Source of the DNA: Mycolicibacter terrae
GTDB lineage: Bacteria; Actinomycetota; Actinomycetes; Mycobacteriales; Mycobacteriaceae
Direction of reading: 5' to 3'
Assembly (NCBI RefSeq): GCF_010727125.1
Contig: NZ_AP022564.1
Coordinates: 1,426,001 to 1,490,000, forward strand
Length of the DNA: 64,000 nucleotides
Shown here: piece by piece, positions 6,924 to 16,117 of the stretch
How positions within the stretch are numbered: the stretch's first letter is position 1
How the letters are laid out: each line of letters opens with the position of its first letter
Notes under the pieces: model-generated
What the model saw: the letters and a program-made list of their open reading frames with translations, nothing else
Told to the model about the DNA's origin: nothing
Databases searched by the model: none
Made by a program: the position numbers and the translations under genes

Positions 6924-8294
6924 ATGACTCATCCCACCGAACTGACGGCGCTACAACTGGTCGCCGCGTACACCTCCGGCGAGCTTTCGCCGGTCGAGGC
7001 GACCGCGGCCGCGATCTCGGCGATCGCCGAACGCGACGGCGAGGTCAACGCCTTTTGCCTGGTCGACGAGGAGGCCGCGTTGTCCGCGGCCCGCAAGTCC
7101 GAAGCCCGCTGGAGCGGCAACTACACCAAGGGTCTGCTCGACGGCGTGCCGGTCGCAGTCAAAGACGTGTTCCGCACCGCCGGTTGGCCGACCTTGCGGG
7201 GATCGTTGCTTGCCGACGCCGCCGGGCCGTGGCCCGACGACAGTCCCGCGGTCGGCAAGATGCGGGACGACGGCATGGTGCTGCTGGGTAAGACCACCAC
7301 CCCGGAACTCGCCTGGAAGGGCGTCACCGACAGCCCGCGCACCGGTGTCACCTGCAACCCGGTTGACACCAGCCGCACCGCGGGCGGGTCGTCGGGCGGC
7401 AGCGCCGCGGCGGTAGCCGCCGGGATGGCGCCGCTGGCGATCGGCACGGACGGCGGGGGCAGCGTCCGCATCCCGGCGAGTTTCTGCGGCGTGGTCGGCT
7501 TCAAGCCCACTCACGGCCGGATCCCGATGTATCCGATCAGCCCGTTCGGGCCGCTGGCACACGGCGGGCCGATCACCCGCACTGTCGAGGACGCCGCGCT
7601 GCTGATGGACATCATCGCCTTGCCTGATCATCGCGACCCGACGTCGTTGCCGCCGACGTTGACCACCTACCGCGGCCAAGTCCGGCGCGAGGTCGTCGGT
7701 CTGGGTGTCGCCTACTCGCCGTCTCTGGGCTATGTCGAGGTCGACCCGCAGGTCGAGGCAGCGGTCGCCGCGGCGGTGCAGGCACTGGCCGACGCCGGAC
7801 TGAACGTTCTGGTGGCCGACCCGGGTTTCTCCGATCCGATCGATGCGTTCGAGGTGCTGTGGGCGACCGGGGCGGCGGGCAGCCTGCGCGGCCACGAGAA
7901 GGACCGCGGGCTGGTCGATCCCGGCCTCGCCGACATGTGGGAACGGGGCCTGGGGGTGTCGGCGGTCGACTATCTGGCCGCCCGCCAGGTCAGCGTCGAC
8001 CTGGGACTGGTCATGGGGCGCTTCCATGAGCGCCACAATTTGCTGATCACGCCGACCACTCCGATCCCGGCCTTCACCGCCGGACACGACGTGCCGGTCG
8101 ATTCAGGCCTGCGCTGGTGGGCCCAGTGGACGCCGTTCACCTATCCGTTCAACATGACTCAGCAACCGGCGCTGAGCATCCCGGTCGGTACCACCTCCGA
8201 AGGCCTGCCGATCGGCATGCAGATCATCGGTCCGCGGCACAGTGACGATCTGGTGCTGGCGGCCGGCCTGTTCGCCGAGCGGGTGCTGGCCTGA
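6924..8294 (+). CDS. Amidase (amidase signature family)
   Basis: The enzyme has 456 residues and the full amidase-signature Ser-cisSer-Lys site: Lys80 (PVAVKD), cis-Ser156 in GGSSGGSAAA, and nucleophile Ser180 in GTDGGGSVRIPAS. It hydrolyses an amide to a carboxylate and ammonia; the specific substrate is not predictable. A GAGG Shine-Dalgarno lies 8-9 bases before ATG 6924 and the gene is 12 bases behind the hydroxyacid dehydrogenase, so the two are co-transcribed. There is no C-terminal extension of the kind seen in allophanate hydrolases, and GatA is unlikely because no gatC or gatB is nearby. Confidence 0.9.
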   Translation: MTHPTELTALQLVAAYTSGELSPVEATAAAISAIAERDGEVNAFCLVDEEAALSAARKSEARWSGNYTKGLLDGVPVAVKDVFRTAGWPTLRGSLLADAAGPWPDDSPAVGKMRDDGMVLLGKTTTPELAWKGVTDSPRTGVTCNPVDTSRTAGGSSGGSAAAVAAGMAPLAIGTDGGGSVRIPASFCGVVGFKPTHGRIPMYPISPFGPLAHGGPITRTVEDAALLMDIIALPDHRDPTSLPPTLTTYRGQVRREVVGLGVAYSPSLGYVEVDPQVEAAVAAAVQALADAGLNVLVADPGFSDPIDAFEVLWATGAAGSLRGHEKDRGLVDPGLADMWERGLGVSAVDYLAARQVSVDLGLVMGRFHERHNLLITPTTPIPAFTAGHDVPVDSGLRWWAQWTPFTYPFNMTQQPALSIPVGTTSEGLPIGMQIIGPRHSDDLVLAAGLFAERVLA

Positions 8295-8308
8295 CCGGCG
8301 TCGTTCCA

Positions 8309-8373
8309 CGCGCGAGCGTGCACAGAATGCCGGCGCCGACGGCGTGTCGCTGTACAGACACGCACTCTCGCGG
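8309..8373 (-). repeat. REP-like palindromic repeat, copy 1
   Basis: On the minus strand this about 65-bp element begins CCGCGAGAGTGCGTGTCTGT and ends GCACGCTCGCGCG. It matches the element at 53502-53565 almost base for base at both ends and through the central CGACACGCCG. It folds into an outer stem (one mismatch) with an inner hairpin GCGTGTC...GACACGC. It fills the 88-bp space between the convergent amidase and DUF3830 genes and may act as a bidirectional terminator. Confidence 0.75.
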
Positions 8374-8382
8374 GAAGGCGGC

Positions 8383-8874
8383 TCAAGCCCGCGCGAAGGC
8401 CAACTGTTCGCCGATCGCGCCGGCCATCCACAGGTCGTTGCACGCGGCCGCCATCTCGGCCAGACCCTCTTCGATCGTCGCGAACACATTGCCCGGCACC
8501 CAACCGACGTCGCCGTTGAGCAGCAGGTTGTTGCGGCCGTAGAAGATCGCCAGGTCGGTCGCGCCGAGCGGCGAATTCCCTTGTCCGCCTTCTTCATAAC
8601 CGTAGGCGGGATTACCGATGTCGCCGGCGTCGAAGCTGAAGAAGCAGACGTCGCCCGGGATCGGCGTCACCGTGGTGTTCTCCCGCCCCGGCGTGCCCAT
8701 CGGCGGCAGCAGCGTGTAGACCTCGTTGCGGGCGTACTTGCCGTGGTAGGCCTGGCCGGCGACCGGCAACGCGTCCCAGACCACCGCGCAGGTCCTGGGA
8801 GCCTGCTCGTCGAGCAGTCGCGCTCGGCATGACACACCACGGCTGGTCAGCGTGATGGACAGAAAGCGTGCCAC
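8383..8874 (-). CDS. DUF3830 cyclophilin-like protein at the end of the ectoine operon
   Basis: The 163-residue protein carries the features of the DUF3830 family (cyclophilin-like barrel): an N-terminal ARLLDEQAPRTC segment, a central NEVYTLLPP and GDVCFFS, and a C-terminal helix before LAFARA. No function is established for the family; members are often found beside Asp/Glu racemase-like and amidase genes, which are also close by here. GTG 8874 is preceded by AAAGGG and lies 28 bases after the ectD stop, so it is probably transcribed with ectABCD. Its presence in an ectoine operon is unusual. Confidence 0.75.
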   Translation of the reverse strand: MARFLSITLTSRGVSCRARLLDEQAPRTCAVVWDALPVAGQAYHGKYARNEVYTLLPPMGTPGRENTTVTPIPGDVCFFSFDAGDIGNPAYGYEEGGQGNSPLGATDLAIFYGRNNLLLNGDVGWVPGNVFATIEEGLAEMAAACNDLWMAGAIGEQLAFARA

Positions 8875-8902
8875 CTCAACCCTTTCCCGGCGACCCGTCG
8901 TT

Positions 8903-9793
8903 CTACACCGGGTCGAAGGTGCGGCTCGCGATGAAGGACGGTCGCGGCGTTGCGGCGCCGAACGGCTCCACCAGGGTGTTCTCCACGCTGTTGTAGACGA
9001 TGAAGACGTTCGAGCGGGGATAGGGCGTGATGTTGCTGCTCGACCCGTGCATGCAGTTGCTGTCGAAGAACACCGCCGACCCGGCCGGGCCGGTGATCTG
9101 ACGGATGCCGTGCTGATCGGCCATCCAGGTCAGGCTGTCGTCGTCGGGCGTGCCGACCTCCTGCTGTTTCAGTGAGGAGCGGTAGTGATCCGGTGGGGTC
9201 TCGTCCGGGCACGACACGAACCAGCGATGCGAGCCCGGCATGATCATCAGCGAACCGTTGCTGTCCAGGTTCTCGGTGAGCGCCACCGAGACGCTGATGG
9301 CGCGCGGTGCGGGCATGCCGTCCTCGGCGTGCCAGGTCTCGAAGTCGGAGTGCCAGTAGAACTCTCGGCCGTTGAAGCCCGGCTTGAAATTGACCCGGCT
9401 CTGGTGCACGTACACCGCCGAGCCGAGTAATTGGCGGACCGGGCCGACCAGGCGCGGATCGGCGACCAGCGCGGCGAACGCCGGGCTGATCCTGTGCACC
9501 TCGAAGATCGACCGGATCTGGCCGCTGTCCCGCTCGCAGATCGAGCGCTCGTCGGCCGCCAGCGCCGGGTCGGCGCGCAGCCGGTCCAGCTCGTTGCGCA
9601 GATCGGCGACGACGTCGGCGTCCACCAAGGTCTCGATGGACAGGAATCCGTCGGCGTCGAACGCCTCGACGCTGGCGGGTGCCAGGGGCCCGCTGCCGGC
9701 ATCCGTCGCCCACACCACCGGGTCACGTCGCGGCTCGATGCCGATCGCCACGTTGTTGCGGGTGGGGTAGTTGTCGGTGACAGCCGTGGTCAC
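8903..9793 (-). CDS. ectD: Ectoine 5-hydroxylase EctD
   Basis: The enzyme has 296 residues and is a non-haem Fe(II)/2-oxoglutarate dioxygenase that converts ectoine to 5-hydroxyectoine. The iron ligands are His148 and Asp150 in the EctD signature [15 protein letters not shown], and His249 in CMHGSSSN. Both the distinctive EctD block and the downstream [13 protein letters not shown] are conserved, separating it from general phytanoyl-CoA hydroxylases. GTG 9793 overlaps the ectC stop (GTGA 9790-9793). Its presence indicates that the organism makes both ectoine and hydroxyectoine under osmotic or heat stress. Confidence 0.96.
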   Translation of the reverse strand: MTTAVTDNYPTRNNVAIGIEPRRDPVVWATDAGSGPLAPASVEAFDADGFLSIETLVDADVVADLRNELDRLRADPALAADERSICERDSGQIRSIFEVHRISPAFAALVADPRLVGPVRQLLGSAVYVHQSRVNFKPGFNGREFYWHSDFETWHAEDGMPAPRAISVSVALTENLDSNGSLMIMPGSHRWFVSCPDETPPDHYRSSLKQQEVGTPDDDSLTWMADQHGIRQITGPAGSAVFFDSNCMHGSSSNITPYPRSNVFIVYNSVENTLVEPFGAATPRPSFIASRTFDPV

Positions 9794-10197
9794 GACGCAG
9801 TCTCCTGGGTCTCCTCGGTGAGCAGGGGGTAGGCGCCGGTCTCGTCGTGCACCTCCTGACCGGTGACCGGCGGGTCGAACACGCACACCATGCGCAGGTC
9901 GGTGTGGGCCGAAACCCGGTGGTGCTCGTGCCCGTCGAGCAGGTAGAGGGTGCCGTCGCGAAGCGGGTGCACCTCACCGGTCTCCTCGTTGGTCAGCTCG
10001 CCTTCGCCGCCGACGCAGTACACCGCCTCGACGTGGTTGGCGTACCACATCGAGGTCTCGGTACCGGCGTAGAGGATGGTCTCGTGCAGCGAGAACCGCT
10101 GCCCGTCCCGGGCCAGCAATAGCCGCTGGCTGTTCCAGGTCTTGGCCTGCACGTCGCGGTCGGTGCCCTTGATCTCGGAAAGGGTACGCACGATCAT
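9790..10197 (-). CDS. ectC: L-ectoine synthase EctC
   Basis: The cupin-fold protein has 135 residues, normal for the family. It cyclises N-gamma-acetyl-diaminobutyrate to ectoine. Diagnostic segments are the start [19 protein letters not shown], the cupin strands with [16 protein letters not shown], and [15 protein letters not shown] followed by CVFDPPVTG. The start ATG overlaps the ectB stop by four bases and the end overlaps ectD, so B, C and D form a tightly coupled unit. Metal-binding Glu and His positions of the cupin are present. Confidence 0.97.
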   Translation of the reverse strand: MIVRTLSEIKGTDRDVQAKTWNSQRLLLARDGQRFSLHETILYAGTETSMWYANHVEAVYCVGGEGELTNEETGEVHPLRDGTLYLLDGHEHHRVSAHTDLRMVCVFDPPVTGQEVHDETGAYPLLTEETQETAS

Positions 10198-11471
10198 CGA
10201 TTGACTCCTGAGGTAGTACCGGCGAGTTCCCGGGTGGCGACGGCCTCGATGGACTGGGCCGCTATCGTCAGGCCTTCGGCAAGATCATCATCGTCGATAA
10301 CCAACGAGGGCATCAGTTTTACCACCTCGCCGTCGGGTCCCGAGGTCTCCAACAGCAGCCCGCGATCGAACGCCTCCTTCTGCACGGCGCCGGCCAACTC
10401 GGGTTGATCGAACGCCACACCCCGGATCAGCCCGCGGCCACGGGTCTCGATCCCGTCGAAGGGCTCGATCACCTCGCGCAGCGCATGATCGATCTGCTCG
10501 CCCTTGCGGATCACCTGCTTCTCCAACAGGTTGTCGGTCCAGAAGTTCAGGGCCGCGGTGGCGGTGACGAACGACGGGTTCTGGCCGCGGAAGGTGCCGT
10601 TGTGCTCACCGGGCTCCCACACGTCGAGTTCGGGCTTGAACAGGGTCAGTGCCATCGGCAGTCCGTAGCCGCTGATCGACTTGGACATGCAGACGATGTC
10701 GGGCACGATGTCGGCCGCCTCGAAGCTGAAGAACGGTCCGGTGCGCCCGCAGCCCATCTGGACGTCGTCGACGATCAGCAGCAGCTCGTGACGTTTGCAG
10801 AGTTCGGCAAGCCCGTGCAGCCACTCCAGCCGGGCGACGTTGATGCCGCCCTCGCCCTGCACCGTCTCGACGATCACCGCGGCCGGTTCGTTGAGGCCGC
10901 TACCGCTGTCCTGCAACAGTCGCTCGAACCAGATGAAGTCCGGGGTGACGCCGTCGAGGTAGTTGTCGTAGGGCATCGGGGTGGCGTGCACCAGCGGGAT
11001 ACCGGCGCCGCCACGCTTCATCGAGTTGCCGGTGACGCTCAACGCGCCCAGCGTCATGCCGTGGAAAGCGTTGGTGAAGCTGATGATGCTTTCCTTGCCG
11101 GTGACCTTGCGGGCCAGTTTCAGCGCCGACTCCACCGCGTTGGTTCCGGTCGGGCCGGGGAACTGCACCTTGTAGTCCAGCCCGCGTGGCTTGAGGATCA
11201 CCTCGTTGAACCGCTCCAGGAAGTCGGCTTTGGCCGCGGTGTTCATGTCCAGGCTGTGCACCACCCGGTCCGAGTTCAGGTACTCCAGCAGTGGGCCCCG
11301 CAGGTCCGGGTGATTGTGCCCGTAGTTCAGCGCGCCGGCGCCGGCGAAGAAGTCCACGTATTCATTGCCGTCGACGTCCCACATCCGGGATCCCTTGGCC
11401 CGGTCGAACGTCACCGGCCACGACCGGCAATAACTCCGAACCTCGGATTCAAGGGTTTCAAAAATGCTCAT
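10194..11471 (-). CDS. ectB: Diaminobutyrate--2-oxoglutarate aminotransferase EctB
   Basis: The class III PLP aminotransferase has 425 residues and makes L-2,4-diaminobutyrate from aspartate semialdehyde, the first step of ectoine synthesis. The PLP lysine is K264 in [10 protein letters not shown], with [11 protein letters not shown] upstream. The N-terminus [16 protein letters not shown] is typical of EctB. ATG 11471 has GGAGGAAAACC just upstream, a strong Shine-Dalgarno. Unlike the other ect genes it does not touch its upstream neighbour: 192 bases with a GC hairpin separate it from ectA. Confidence 0.96.
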   Translation of the reverse strand: MSIFETLESEVRSYCRSWPVTFDRAKGSRMWDVDGNEYVDFFAGAGALNYGHNHPDLRGPLLEYLNSDRVVHSLDMNTAAKADFLERFNEVILKPRGLDYKVQFPGPTGTNAVESALKLARKVTGKESIISFTNAFHGMTLGALSVTGNSMKRGGAGIPLVHATPMPYDNYLDGVTPDFIWFERLLQDSGSGLNEPAAVIVETVQGEGGINVARLEWLHGLAELCKRHELLLIVDDVQMGCGRTGPFFSFEAADIVPDIVCMSKSISGYGLPMALTLFKPELDVWEPGEHNGTFRGQNPSFVTATAALNFWTDNLLEKQVIRKGEQIDHALREVIEPFDGIETRGRGLIRGVAFDQPELAGAVQKEAFDRGLLLETSGPDGEVVKLMPSLVIDDDDLAEGLTIAAQSIEAVATRELAGTTSGVNR

Positions 11472-11577
11472 GGTTTTCCTCCGTCCGTCGGTCACATACA
11501 ACGGAACGGAACGACAGGTCGACTTCAAACTCGTGCCGCGGGTGATCTCGGCTCGACCCACCACCCCGCTCGGATGC

Positions 11578-11598
11578 CCCCGGCTAGGTCTGCCGGGG
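11578..11598. terminator. GC-rich hairpin between ectA and ectB
   Basis: CCCCGGC-TAGGTCT-GCCGGGG gives a perfect 7-bp stem with a 7-base loop inside the 192-bp ectA-ectB gap. There is no T-run in either direction, so it may be an attenuator or an RNA-processing/stability element rather than a full terminator. Nearer ectB the region also has a tandem TTCCG repeat (minus strand). Confidence 0.4.
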
Positions 11599-11663
11599 CT
11601 CACGTTTGCGCGGTCGTGACCTTACCGAGACCGTTTTGTGATCTCAAGCGTGCGGTGCTGGCT

Positions 11664-12170
11664 TCAACGGGCAGGGACTACCCGGAGCGGTCCGATCCGA
11701 AACAGCTCTTCGGCCAGATGGGACCCGGGAAACAGACCGGCTGCGAACAACTCCGAGCACTCCAGGGCGGCGTCCCAACGGCGGGCGAAGGCGCCGAAGA
11801 GCCGGCGACTGGGTTCGTTGTCCGGTGTGATCGACGTCTCAAGATGCGTGCCGCCGTCGGCCACCAGCGCGGCGGCCAGGTGATCGAGCATCCGGCCGGC
11901 CAGGCCCCGACCGCGGTGGGCGTCGTTGACCGCGACCTGCCAGACCATCAACGTTCCCGGTTGCTGCGGGCGGCGGTAGCCGGTGACGAAGCCGGCCGGT
12001 TCCCCGCCGACCTCGGCGATCACCGAGCTGGTGGCGAAGTCGCGGCACCACAACAGATAGGCGTAGGGCGCGTTGACGTCGAGTGTGGCGCTGTCGACGG
12101 CCATCTGCCACAGGGCCGGTCCGTCGGCCACGGTCGGCGCGCGCAAGTGGATGTCAGCCGGATCGGTCAT
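11664..12170 (-). CDS. ectA: L-2,4-diaminobutyrate acetyltransferase EctA
   Basis: The GNAT-fold acetyltransferase has 168 residues and converts diaminobutyrate to N-gamma-acetyl-diaminobutyrate. EctA marks include LRAPTVADGPALWQMAVDS, DVNAPYAYLLWCRDFA, the acetyl-CoA loop VNDAHRGRGLAGRML, and the late THLETSITPDNEPSRRLF. ATG 12170 was chosen because residues before it do not look like EctA. The gene begins 25 bases after the MFS transporter stop on the same strand, so transcription may start either upstream of the transporter or within its end. Confidence 0.95.
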   Translation of the reverse strand: MTDPADIHLRAPTVADGPALWQMAVDSATLDVNAPYAYLLWCRDFATSSVIAEVGGEPAGFVTGYRRPQQPGTLMVWQVAVNDAHRGRGLAGRMLDHLAAALVADGGTHLETSITPDNEPSRRLFGAFARRWDAALECSELFAAGLFPGSHLAEELFRIGPLRVVPAR

Positions 12171-12195
12171 CCCATCGACGGTACGTTGGCCAGGC

Positions 12196-13470
12196 TCACG
12201 GTTTGGCGGACGGGTCGGGCGGCGCCTCGGGCGGGTACCGCAGGGTTCGCAGCGCCTCGAGCACCGAGCGGCCCTCGGGCTCGGCGCTGACCGGCACCAA
12301 CCGCCACGCGGCCAGCGGGAACAATCCGCACAGCGCAAATGCCAGTGGGTAGCCGACGGCGCCGATCAGCGCACCGAACACCGGGGGAGCGATTCCGGCG
12401 GTGAGCCGCTGGGTGGTGTTCTGGGTGCCCAGTGCGCGCCCGCTCCAGTACGGCCCGGCGATCTCGGCGACCGCGGTCGACGACAACCCGTTGTCCAGCA
12501 CGCTGATCACGGCCGCAACGACCATCGCGGCCTCGGCCAGGTGGGAATGCAGATGATCGGTCACCCCGAGCACCACCATCGCCACCGCACCGGCGGCGGC
12601 GAAGCTGCGGATCGGTCGTAGCCGCGATCGCACGCGGTCGGACCATCGGCCGGCCAGCACCCGCCCGGCCGCGCCGAGCAACTGCGACACCGTCACCAGA
12701 CCGCCGGCGGCGGCGATCGACCAGTCGGTGTCGACGATGAGCCACACCAGCATGAAGGTGGACAGCACACACTGCGGAACCATCAGCAGTGCCGAGGACA
12801 AATGGATGCGCCACAGCACCTTCGAGCCGCTGTAGGGGTTGGACAACTCCGTGCCGGTTGCCGCCGACCGCGGTCTGCGGGGCGGATCGGCCACCCCGAT
12901 GGCACACGCCACCGCCGCCACCGCGCACAGCGTCGCGGGGAACATCAGGGCGCGCGCCAAGCCGTGCTCGGCCAGCTCCGGAATCACCTCGGCTCCCAAC
13001 GCGATTCCCAACGGCTGCGCGGTCTGGCGGATCCCCATCACCAGCCCGCGCTGGTGCGGCGGGAACCAGCCGGTCACCAGCCGGCCACTGGCGTTGTTGG
13101 CGCTGGCGGCCGCCATGCCGCCCAGGAACAGAAAGCTGCCCACGCCGACCAGGGAATGCATGGAAGCGGCCCCGAAAGTGGCCAGGGCGGTCAGTGCGGA
13201 TCCGACGGACAACACGATTCGCTCGCCGACGCGGTCCAGCAGAGCGCCCCACGCGAACAGGGTGATCACCATGCCGAAGCTGGGCATCGACGCCAGCAGA
13301 CCCGCCGCCGCCAGGTTGGTGTCGCGCTTGGTCTCCAGCATCGGGATGACGAAGGCGATGCCGTTGATGAACACAAACGAGCACAGCGTCGCCGCCAGCG
13401 CCACGATGATCACGGACCAGCGTGCAGCGCTGCTGATCGACTCCGTGGACACCTGGTCATGGTTCCACAT
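12196..13470 (-). CDS. MFS transporter upstream of ectA
   Basis: The 424-residue integral membrane protein has about 12 hydrophobic segments and a short MFS loop motif (WGALLDRVGERIV) between helices 2 and 3. The family exports or imports small solutes; the closest known counterpart by position is the unassigned Rv2994 of M. tuberculosis, which likewise lies beside the FAHD gene and gltX. Here it is directly upstream of the ectoine genes on the same strand, which raises the possibility of an ectoine-linked transport role, but the synteny argues that its presence predates the ectoine genes. ATG 13470 was chosen over a start further upstream. Confidence 0.82.
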   Translation of the reverse strand: MWNHDQVSTESISSAARWSVIIVALAATLCSFVFINGIAFVIPMLETKRDTNLAAAGLLASMPSFGMVITLFAWGALLDRVGERIVLSVGSALTALATFGAASMHSLVGVGSFLFLGGMAAASANNASGRLVTGWFPPHQRGLVMGIRQTAQPLGIALGAEVIPELAEHGLARALMFPATLCAVAAVACAIGVADPPRRPRSAATGTELSNPYSGSKVLWRIHLSSALLMVPQCVLSTFMLVWLIVDTDWSIAAAGGLVTVSQLLGAAGRVLAGRWSDRVRSRLRPIRSFAAAGAVAMVVLGVTDHLHSHLAEAAMVVAAVISVLDNGLSSTAVAEIAGPYWSGRALGTQNTTQRLTAGIAPPVFGALIGAVGYPLAFALCGLFPLAAWRLVPVSAEPEGRSVLEALRTLRYPPEAPPDPSAKP

Positions 13471-13605
13471 ACCGGCCCCGCCGGGGTGTCGGTGCACACC
13501 GCGAAAAGCCCCTGAAGGCGGGGGTCGCACCCCCCGGAAGCGCCCGATTCGGCCGAGGCAAGCGCGACTCGGTGTCTGCTCGACCCGAACACTAGGCTTG
13601 CGAGA

Positions 13606-14394
13606 ATGCGCCTAGGCCGAATTGCCAGCCCGGACGGCGTCGCCTTCGTCAGCCTGGAAGGCGACCCGGACCGGCCCCACGAGATGACAGCCCGCGAGAT
13701 CGCCGAGCACCCGTTCGGCACACCGGAGTTCACCGGCCGGTCCTGGCCATTGGCCGACGTGCGCCTGCTGGCCCCGATCCTGGCCAGCAAGGTGGTCTGC
13801 ATCGGGAAGAATTACGCCGCGCACATCGCCGAAATGGGTGGTGCCCCACCGGCCAACCCGACGATGTTCCTCAAGCCCAACACCGCGATCGTCGGGCCCA
13901 ACGTACCTATTCAGCTGCCCGCCGAGGCGTCTCCGGTCCACTACGAAGGCGAGCTGGCCGTGGTCATCTCGCGTCCCTGCAAGGACGTCCCGGCTGCCCG
14001 GGCCAAGGACAACATCCTGGGCTACACCATCGGCAACGATGTGTCGGCGCGCGACCAGCAGGCAGCCGACGGGCAGTGGACCCGGGCCAAGGGGCACGAC
14101 ACTTTCTGCCCGATCGGGCCGTGGATCGTCACCGACCTCGACCCGGCCGACCTGGCGATCCGCACCGAGGTCAACGGGTCGATCAAGCAGGACAGCCGAA
14201 CGTCGCTGATGATCCACGACATCGGCGCCATCGTGGAGTGGATCTCGGCGGTGATGACCCTGCTGCCCGGCGATCTCATCCTCACCGGCACCCCCGACGG
14301 CGTCGGCCCCATCGAACACGGCGACACCGTGTCCATCTCCGTCGAGGGCATCGGCACCCTCACCAATCCGGTTATCCGCAAAGGAAAGTCGTGA
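13606..14394 (+). CDS. Fumarylacetoacetate hydrolase (FAHD) family protein
   Basis: The protein has 262 residues. The FAH C-terminal domain shows [11 protein letters not shown], the metal-binding acidic cluster ([10 protein letters not shown] and the following [14 protein letters not shown]), and the closing [11 protein letters not shown]. Members are Mg-dependent hydrolases or decarboxylases of beta-diketo acids, or oxaloacetate decarboxylases; the exact reaction here is not known. It corresponds to Rv2993c and its stop overlaps the gltX start (GTGA 14391-14394), a pairing conserved in mycobacteria. It is divergent from the MFS gene across 135 bases. Confidence 0.92.
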   Translation: MRLGRIASPDGVAFVSLEGDPDRPHEMTAREIAEHPFGTPEFTGRSWPLADVRLLAPILASKVVCIGKNYAAHIAEMGGAPPANPTMFLKPNTAIVGPNVPIQLPAEASPVHYEGELAVVISRPCKDVPAARAKDNILGYTIGNDVSARDQQAADGQWTRAKGHDTFCPIGPWIVTDLDPADLAIRTEVNGSIKQDSRTSLMIHDIGAIVEWISAVMTLLPGDLILTGTPDGVGPIEHGDTVSISVEGIGTLTNPVIRKGKS

Positions 14395-15854
14395 CCACAC
14401 CTGCTGTTCGCGTCCGGTTCTGCCCTTCTCCGACCGGCACGCCCCACGTCGGCCTGATCCGAACCGCGCTATTCAACTGGGCCTACGCCCGACACACCGG
14501 CGGCACCCTGGTGTTCCGGGTGGAGGACACCGACGCCGAACGTGACAGCGAGGAGAGTTACCGCGCGCTGCTCGACGCCCTGCGCTGGCTGCACCTGGAC
14601 TGGGACGAAGGGCCAGAAGTGGGTGGCCCCTACGGCCCGTACCGGCAGTCGGAACGTGCCGACATCCACCGGGATGTGGTGGCGCAGCTGCTGGCGGCCG
14701 GAGAGGCCTACGAGGCCTTCTCGACACCGCAGGAGGTCGAGGCCCGCCACCTCGCCGCCGGCCGCAATCCCAAGCTGGGCTACGACAACTTCGACCGCGA
14801 CCTGACCGACGACCAGCGGGCCGGCTACCTCGCCGAGGGCCGTAAGCCCGTCGTGCGACTGCGGATGCCCGATGTCGAGCTGGGGTGGGACGACCTGGTG
14901 CGAGGGCCGACGACCTTCCCGGCAGGCACCGTTCCCGACTTCGCGCTGACCCGCGCCAACGGGGATCCGCTCTACACGTTGGTCAACCCGGTCGACGACG
15001 CGATGATGAAGATCACCCATGTGCTGCGCGGTGAGGACCTGTTGCCGTCCACCCCCCGTCAGATCGCGCTGTATCAGGCATTGATACGCATCGGAGTGGC
15101 TGACCGTATTCCGGAATTTGCACATCTGCCAACGGTTTTGGGCGAGGGAACCAAGAAGCTGTCCAAGCGCGACCCGCAGTCGAATCTGTTCGCGCACCGC
15201 GACCGCGGTTTCATCCCGGAGGGGCTGCTGAACTACCTGGCGCTGCTGGGCTGGTCCATCGCCGATGACCGCGACGTGTTCAGTCTCGACGAGATGGTCA
15301 CCGCTTTCGATGTGTCCGACGTCAATTCCAACCCGGCGCGATTCGACCAGAAGAAGGCCGATGCGCTCAACGCCGAGCACATCAGGATGCTGGACCCCGA
15401 GGATTTCACCGCGCGACTGCGTGCCTACCTCGACACCCACGGCCACGACACCGGGCTCGACGACTCCGCGTTCGCGACGGCCGCGGCACTGGTGCAGACC
15501 CGCATCGTGGTGCTCGGCGACGCCTGGGGACTGCTGAAGTTCTTCAACGACGACGAGTTCGCGCTGGACCCGCGCGCCGTGGCCAAGGAGTTGGGGCCCG
15601 ACGCCGCCCCGGTCCTGGATGCGGCCATCGACGCGCTGGCGGGCGTGGGGGACTGGACCACCGAGACCGTCGAGGCCGCGCTGAAGACCGCCCTGCTGGA
15701 CGGCCTGGAGCTCAAACCGCGTAAGGCGTTCGGCCCGGTCCGGGTCGCCGTCACCGGCGGGCTGGTCAGCCCGCCGTTGTTCGAGTCACTGGAGCTGCTG
15801 GGTTCACAGCGCAGCCTGGCGCGGTTGCGGGCCGCCCGGAACGGCGTGGGGTGA
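14391..15854 (+). CDS. gltX: Glutamyl-tRNA synthetase (probably non-discriminating)
   Basis: The class I synthetase has 487 residues. The HIGH motif appears as PHVG (residues 18-21 in [14 protein letters not shown]) and the KMSKS motif as KLSKR near residue 257. It attaches glutamate to tRNA-Glu. In mycobacteria, which lack glutaminyl-tRNA synthetase, it also charges tRNA-Gln for later conversion by GatCAB. The two tRNA genes immediately downstream are exactly those two substrates. GTG 14391 is used because it overlaps the FAHD stop and begins [10 protein letters not shown], the expected N-terminus. Confidence 0.96.
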   Translation: MTTPAVRVRFCPSPTGTPHVGLIRTALFNWAYARHTGGTLVFRVEDTDAERDSEESYRALLDALRWLHLDWDEGPEVGGPYGPYRQSERADIHRDVVAQLLAAGEAYEAFSTPQEVEARHLAAGRNPKLGYDNFDRDLTDDQRAGYLAEGRKPVVRLRMPDVELGWDDLVRGPTTFPAGTVPDFALTRANGDPLYTLVNPVDDAMMKITHVLRGEDLLPSTPRQIALYQALIRIGVADRIPEFAHLPTVLGEGTKKLSKRDPQSNLFAHRDRGFIPEGLLNYLALLGWSIADDRDVFSLDEMVTAFDVSDVNSNPARFDQKKADALNAEHIRMLDPEDFTARLRAYLDTHGHDTGLDDSAFATAAALVQTRIVVLGDAWGLLKFFNDDEFALDPRAVAKELGPDAAPVLDAAIDALAGVGDWTTETVEAALKTALLDGLELKPRKAFGPVRVAVTGGLVSPPLFESLELLGSQRSLARLRAARNGVG

Positions 15855-15972
15855 GCGCGATGAGTACTTCGCGGTAGAAGTTTGGTAGTCTGCACGTCGG
15901 CCCACAGCGGCTGGCCCGCAGTGCCTCACCGGCACTCTGACCAGCGGTGATGGCGAGGCCGTTGCTGGTCTT

Positions 15973-16044
15973 TGGGGTATGGTGTAATTGGCAACACAGC
16001 TGATTCTGGTTCAGCCATTCTAGGTTCGAGTCCTGGTACCCCAG
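15973..16044 (+). tRNA. tRNA-Gln (anticodon CTG)
   Basis: The 72-nt gene has an acceptor stem TGGGGTA/TACCCCA with discriminator G, an anticodon stem GCTGA/TCAGC with loop TTCTGGT (anticodon 16006-16008), and a T loop GGTTCGAGTCC. CCA is not encoded. The U1-A72 pair at the acceptor end is a normal bacterial tRNA-Gln feature. Confidence 0.96.
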
Positions 16045-16117
16045 CAAAGCCGGTCCGCCGCAAGCGATTAGGCGGGCCAGTTTGGGTTGGGCTATGCTGA
16101 CAACCCGGAATGTTCTG

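Noticed and set aside
6924..8294. Amidase as the allophanate hydrolase missing from the DUF1989/KipAI system
   Set aside because: It lacks the C-terminal allophanate hydrolase domain, is 37 kb away, and is clearly in a different regulated operon.
10404..12290. 628-codon plus-strand open frame across ectA and ectB
   Set aside because: It runs antisense to two certain ect genes, has low-complexity shadow composition and matches no family.
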